Assembly: GCF_003144395.1 (NCBI RefSeq)
Contig: NZ_PENZ01000007.1
Coordinates: 1-64,000, forward strand
Reading direction: 5' to 3'
DNA from: Proteus faecis
Lineage (GTDB): Bacteria; Pseudomonadota; Gammaproteobacteria; Enterobacterales; Enterobacteriaceae
DNA length: 64,000 bases
In this document: piece after piece, positions 60,805-64,000 of the stretch
How the letters are laid out: every line of letters starts with the position of its first letter
Position numbering within the stretch: position 1 is the first letter of the stretch
Notes under the pieces: model-generated
The model's input: only the letters and a program-made list of their open reading frames with translations
Databases searched by the model: none
What the model was told of the DNA's origin: nothing
Program-made: the position numbers and the translations under genes

Positions 60805-61140
60805 TTAATTCTTATTTTCATGATTATTATTCGCCGTTTTACTTTCCAATCTTTTTATACGTTCTTTAGGTGAATTATCACTTTTATCATCACCTTGAGT
60901 ATAATAATCATAGGGTAATAATAAAGTATCTAATACGGCACTAAAAGGGAGATCGAGAATAACCAATGGCTTCATAGCCCATCCGGTTTCATCATCTTTT
61001 AGCATTGTCATGTTATTTTTTGTCCCTGAATAAAGTTCTTTATTCGGGCCTGCATGAGTCATAACACTTGAGCAGCCTGTCAGTAATGTCGTCAAAAATG
61101 TGACTAATGTTAAATTTTTACTTGTCGTTCTGAATATCAT
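60805..61140 (-). CDS. yidQ: YidQ/YceK family lipoprotein
   Basis: A 111-residue predicted lipoprotein: hydrophobic leader and lipobox LLTGC with Cys23. The family core DDETGWAMKPLVILDLPFSA and LDTLLLPYDYY lies at about 49-79, as in E. coli YidQ and YceK (DUF1375). A charged C-terminal tail follows. Function unknown. It lies near yidE as in E. coli, where ibpA and ibpB are interspersed; those heat-shock genes are not here. Confidence 0.88.
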   Translation of the reverse strand: MIFRTTSKNLTLVTFLTTLLTGCSSVMTHAGPNKELYSGTKNNMTMLKDDETGWAMKPLVILDLPFSAVLDTLLLPYDYYTQGDDKSDNSPKERIKRLESKTANNNHENKN

Positions 61141-61532
61141 AGGGCACCTATAAAACGAGAGCTGTAGTCAACGCTTTTTATCATATAGTTAAACCTGTTT
61201 TCTCTTATAGGACAAGAGAAAGATGATATAAAAAAGCTTAATTTTTCAGTCATTAAATAAATAATTTTAGTGTAAGAAAGTTTCATTTTATCTAATTAAA
61301 AAAAACATAATAATATTATTAATGATTATGTTTTGATGATATTAAAATTCAACCTTCATTATTTTAAATTAACACTTTAACGCTATATTTATCTTTCTTG
61401 TCGGTTTGATCTCTATATATGTTGAATCTGTGCGATAAGACACAGCAGTTTTCATTATTCTTTGCCAAAATAGGTTTATCGTTTTAGCTCAAATTTTCTC
61501 TTTTTTTAGTTTTTGAGTACAGGATCTTTTTT
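61141..61532. other. Divergent yidQ/yidE upstream region
   Basis: About 390 bp of AT-rich DNA that must hold promoters for both genes. I see no clear -35/-10 pair, operator or repeat. In E. coli the ibpA/ibpB small heat-shock genes lie in this neighbourhood, but no remnant was recognised. Confidence 0.5.
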
Positions 61533-63191
61533 ATGAGTGATATTGCATTAACAATGGTGATGTTGTCATTAGCAGGCGCTCTAGGTCTTTGGATTGGCAA
61601 TATCAAAATTTATCGGGTCAGCCTAGGGATAGGTGGTGTTCTTTTTGGTGGAATTATTATTGGCCACTTTGCTCAGCGCTATAATTTCTTACTCAATGCA
61701 CAAACCCTTCACTTTATTCAAGAATTTGGGCTTATCCTTTTCGTTTATACTATTGGTATCCAAGTCGGTCCTGGTTTTTTCTCCTCATTACGTGTTTCGG
61801 GCTTAAAATTAAACGCCTTTGCTATCTTAATTATTCTTCTCGGCTCAATCATAACCGCGTCTATTTATCGTCTATTTGATGTTCCTTTACCTATTATTTT
61901 GGGTATTTTTTCTGGTGCGGTTACCAATACCCCTTCTTTAGGGGCAGGACAGCAAATACTGACTGACCTGAATATCGACCCAGCATCAGTGGGACAAATG
62001 GGAATGGGCTATGCCATGGCTTACCCTATGGGGATCTGTGGCATTCTGCTAGTCATGTGGCTTATTCGTGTGTTCTTTAAAATCAACATTGATGAAGAAG
62101 CAAAAGCCTTTAGCAACCAACAAAACAGCACTAAAGATGCACTACATACCATTAATATTGCGATTAAAAACCCCAATCTAGATGGCTTATTAATGCAAGA
62201 TATTCCTCTGCTCAATGAAGATGCCATTGTCTGCTCTCGCTTAAAGCGCGGAGATAATATTATGGTACCTATGCCATCAACAATTATTCAGTTGGGAGAT
62301 TTACTGCATATTGTAGGTTCAAAAGAAGATCTGAACAAAGTACGCCTAGTTCTTGGTGAAGAGGTCGATGCTTCACTTTCAACATCAACAAATTTATTGC
62401 AATCAGTACGGGTCGTTGTAACGAATGATTCTGTTCTCAGTAAGCGTTTAAAAGATCTGGATCTTAAAAGAAAATACGATGTTGTCGTGACTCGACTGAA
62501 CCGCACAGGTATCGAACTTATTCCAAGCAATAATAGTATGTTGCAGTTCGGGGATATTCTGAATGTCGTTGGACGCCCTGAGTCTATTGAAGCCATTACA
62601 GCTCTGTTAGGTAACGCTCGTCAAAAATTAGAACAAGTTCAAATGCTTCCTGTTTTTATTGGTATCGGTTTAGGGGTTTTACTTGGCTCTATTCCTATTT
62701 TTATTCCTGGTATTCCTGTGGCACTTAAACTGGGATTAGCAGGTGGTCCTCTTGTTGTTGCCTTAATTTTAGGTCGTATTGGTACATTTGGTAAACTCTA
62801 TTGGTTTATGCCTCCAAGTGCGAACTTGGCATTACGAGAGCTCGGTATTGTCATGTTTCTTGCGGTGGTAGGGTTAAACTCTGGCGGTGAATTTGTCGAA
62901 ACATTAATTTATGGTCAAGGCTTGAGTTGGATTGGCTACGGCATTTTGATTACGCTATTACCGTTATTGATTGTTGGCGTGATCGCCAGAGTCTTCTTTA
63001 AGCTTAATTATTTAAGCCTCTGCGGAATGTTAGCAGGTTCAATGACAGATCCGCCGGCATTGGCCTTCGCAAATTCAATTCATAGCTCAAGTGGAGCTGC
63101 CGCGCTTTCCTATGCGACAGTGTATCCTTTAGCTATGTTTTTACGCATTATAACACCACAATTAATGGCACTTATTATATGGACTTTGTAG
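61533..63191 (+). CDS. yidE: YidE, AspT/YbjL-family putative transporter
   Basis: This 552-residue inner-membrane protein has two blocks of about five helices (1-180 and 375-552) flanking two cytoplasmic TrkA-C (RCK_C) domains (about 195-365). Each block has the family sequence [15 protein letters not shown] near 129 or its counterpart [14 protein letters not shown] near 511. It belongs to the aspartate:alanine antiporter-like family; the substrate is unknown. Monocistronic, with AGGAT as ribosome site. Confidence 0.93.
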   Translation: MSDIALTMVMLSLAGALGLWIGNIKIYRVSLGIGGVLFGGIIIGHFAQRYNFLLNAQTLHFIQEFGLILFVYTIGIQVGPGFFSSLRVSGLKLNAFAILIILLGSIITASIYRLFDVPLPIILGIFSGAVTNTPSLGAGQQILTDLNIDPASVGQMGMGYAMAYPMGICGILLVMWLIRVFFKINIDEEAKAFSNQQNSTKDALHTINIAIKNPNLDGLLMQDIPLLNEDAIVCSRLKRGDNIMVPMPSTIIQLGDLLHIVGSKEDLNKVRLVLGEEVDASLSTSTNLLQSVRVVVTNDSVLSKRLKDLDLKRKYDVVVTRLNRTGIELIPSNNSMLQFGDILNVVGRPESIEAITALLGNARQKLEQVQMLPVFIGIGLGVLLGSIPIFIPGIPVALKLGLAGGPLVVALILGRIGTFGKLYWFMPPSANLALRELGIVMFLAVVGLNSGGEFVETLIYGQGLSWIGYGILITLLPLLIVGVIARVFFKLNYLSLCGMLAGSMTDPPALAFANSIHSSSGAAALSYATVYPLAMFLRIITPQLMALIIWTL

Positions 63192-63355
63192 TGAAAATAA
63201 TAAATATATTAAATAGTTGAACCAAACTTGTTATCAAAATCTACATTTAGCTTAGCAGAGTGATAATTAAGGCAATGAATGGCTCCTATTTAAGCCATAG
63301 ATTTTATAAATGTCTGTTTTAATAGTTCTCGTGCTAAGAAATTTAGATTGAGACG

Positions 63356-63455
63356 GATTACTAAATTTTTAGTAATCAATTTCTTTCCGTCAAACTTATG
63401 CTCAAAAGTCCTCGTTATTGTCTTTGCCCCTTCTTCTCGCTGAAGGGGCATTTTT
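63356..63455 (+). terminator. Two hairpins after yidE
   Basis: An AT-rich perfect 10-bp stem, GATTACTAAA and TTTAGTAATC (63356-63377), is followed by a strong one, GCCCCTTC and GAAGGGGC (63426-63449), with a TTTTT run on the plus strand. The second is a good Rho-independent terminator oriented for plus-strand transcription; avtA approaches from the other side. Confidence 0.75.
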
Positions 63456-63456
63456 A

Positions 63457-64000
63457 TTAGATATTCACTGGCTGATAGATGTTCTCGATTTCTTCAGCCA
63501 GAATTTTTATTCCTTTCTCAATCAACTCAGGCTCAGGTACATAATTCATTCTCATACATTGATGAGCATGCTCCCATGAATCTTCTAATCCCGGAAAAAA
63601 GTAATGTCCCGGCACCATTAATACACCACGTTTTTTCAAACGGCGATAAAGGTCTTCACAAGACACTGGTAAATCTTTAAACCAAAGCCATAAAAAGATC
63701 GCACCTTCAGGCTTATGAATAAGGCAACGCTCTTCAGGTAAATAACGACGAATAATATTAATAGTTTCAAGTACTCGTTGATGATAAAAAGGCCCTATCA
63801 CATCTTGAGATAACCGCATTAAATCATCGCGTTTTAGCATTTCTAATGCCATTGCAGGCCCAATTCCACCGGGTGCGAGGCTAATAATGCCGTTGACATT
63901 TGTAATCGCTGAAATCAGCTCTTCATTAGCGATAATAATGCCACAACGAGCACCCGGTAAGCCTAACTTAGACAGACTCATACAGAGAATAGTGTTGTTA
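63457..64000 (-). CDS. avtA: Valine--pyruvate aminotransferase, C-terminal part
   Basis: AvtA is a PLP aminotransferase that makes valine from 2-ketoisovalerate using alanine. The window holds the last 181 codons; the frame continues past the right edge, so the 5' end is missing. The PLP lysine lies in SLSKLGLPGARCG, close to the edge, and the C-terminus reads HAHQCMRMNYVPEPELIEKG, as in E. coli AvtA. Class I/II fold. Identification is strong, although only part is visible. Confidence 0.93.
   Translation of the reverse strand, partial: NNTILCMSLSKLGLPGARCGIIIANEELISAITNVNGIISLAPGGIGPAMALEMLKRDDLMRLSQDVIGPFYHQRVLETINIIRRYLPEERCLIHKPEGAIFLWLWFKDLPVSCEDLYRRLKKRGVLMVPGHYFFPGLEDSWEHAHQCMRMNYVPEPELIEKGIKILAEEIENIYQPVNI

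Overview
The window looks like chromosomal DNA of a Proteus species, most likely Proteus mirabilis. The evidence is AT-rich Enterobacterales sequence, core genes close to those of E. coli, a 127-bp ERIC element, and above all a 473-residue twin-arginine FAD L-amino acid deaminase of the Proteus/Providencia/Morganella type. There is no prophage, transposase, CRISPR array, restriction system or recognisable defence island. I found no wholly new multi-gene system.

Layout. 1-5215: the end of the str operon (rpsL-rpsG-fusA-tuf) and, upstream, tusDCB and yheO, all on the minus strand. 5216-8969: an EamA exporter, fkpA, slyX and slyD, with an ERIC element. 9058-13735: yheV-kefB-kefG and yheS. 13736-22108: an insertion between the usual neighbours yheS and yheT, holding three chemoreceptor genes each with a FliA-type promoter, an RpiR-type regulator and a LysE-family exporter. 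22109-28627: yheT-yheU-prkB, yhfA, crp, argD (with a double ArgR operator), pabA and ppiA; yhfK, fic and yhfG of the E. coli order are missing. 28898-37334: engB, the Spot 42 RNA, a second peptide deformylase, polA, dsbA-srkA-yihD and mobAB. 37393-42723: an accessory block with a GH13 glucosidase and LacI-type regulator, a truncated Fic gene, and the L-amino acid deaminase followed by an exported RidA protein. 43333-48966: gor, rlmJ, a DUF1090 protein, yihY, a small tautomerase and a serine hydrolase. 49066-60141: yhjJ, the sensor-half remnant of an HmsP/PdeK-like c-di-GMP protein, dppABCDF, a TpsB-type outer-membrane transporter without a visible partner, and tRNA-Pro. 60441-64000: a small exported protein, yidQ, yidE and the end of avtA.

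How the genes work together. The three receptors would feed one CheA/CheW array and be expressed with the flagellar late genes. The deaminase makes imino acids on the outer face of the inner membrane, where the exported RidA could hydrolyse them. Dpp brings peptides into the cell. FkpA, DsbA and PpiA are envelope folding factors. Crp and Spot 42 belong to carbon regulation. Many genes end in clear Rho-independent terminators, several shared by convergent pairs.
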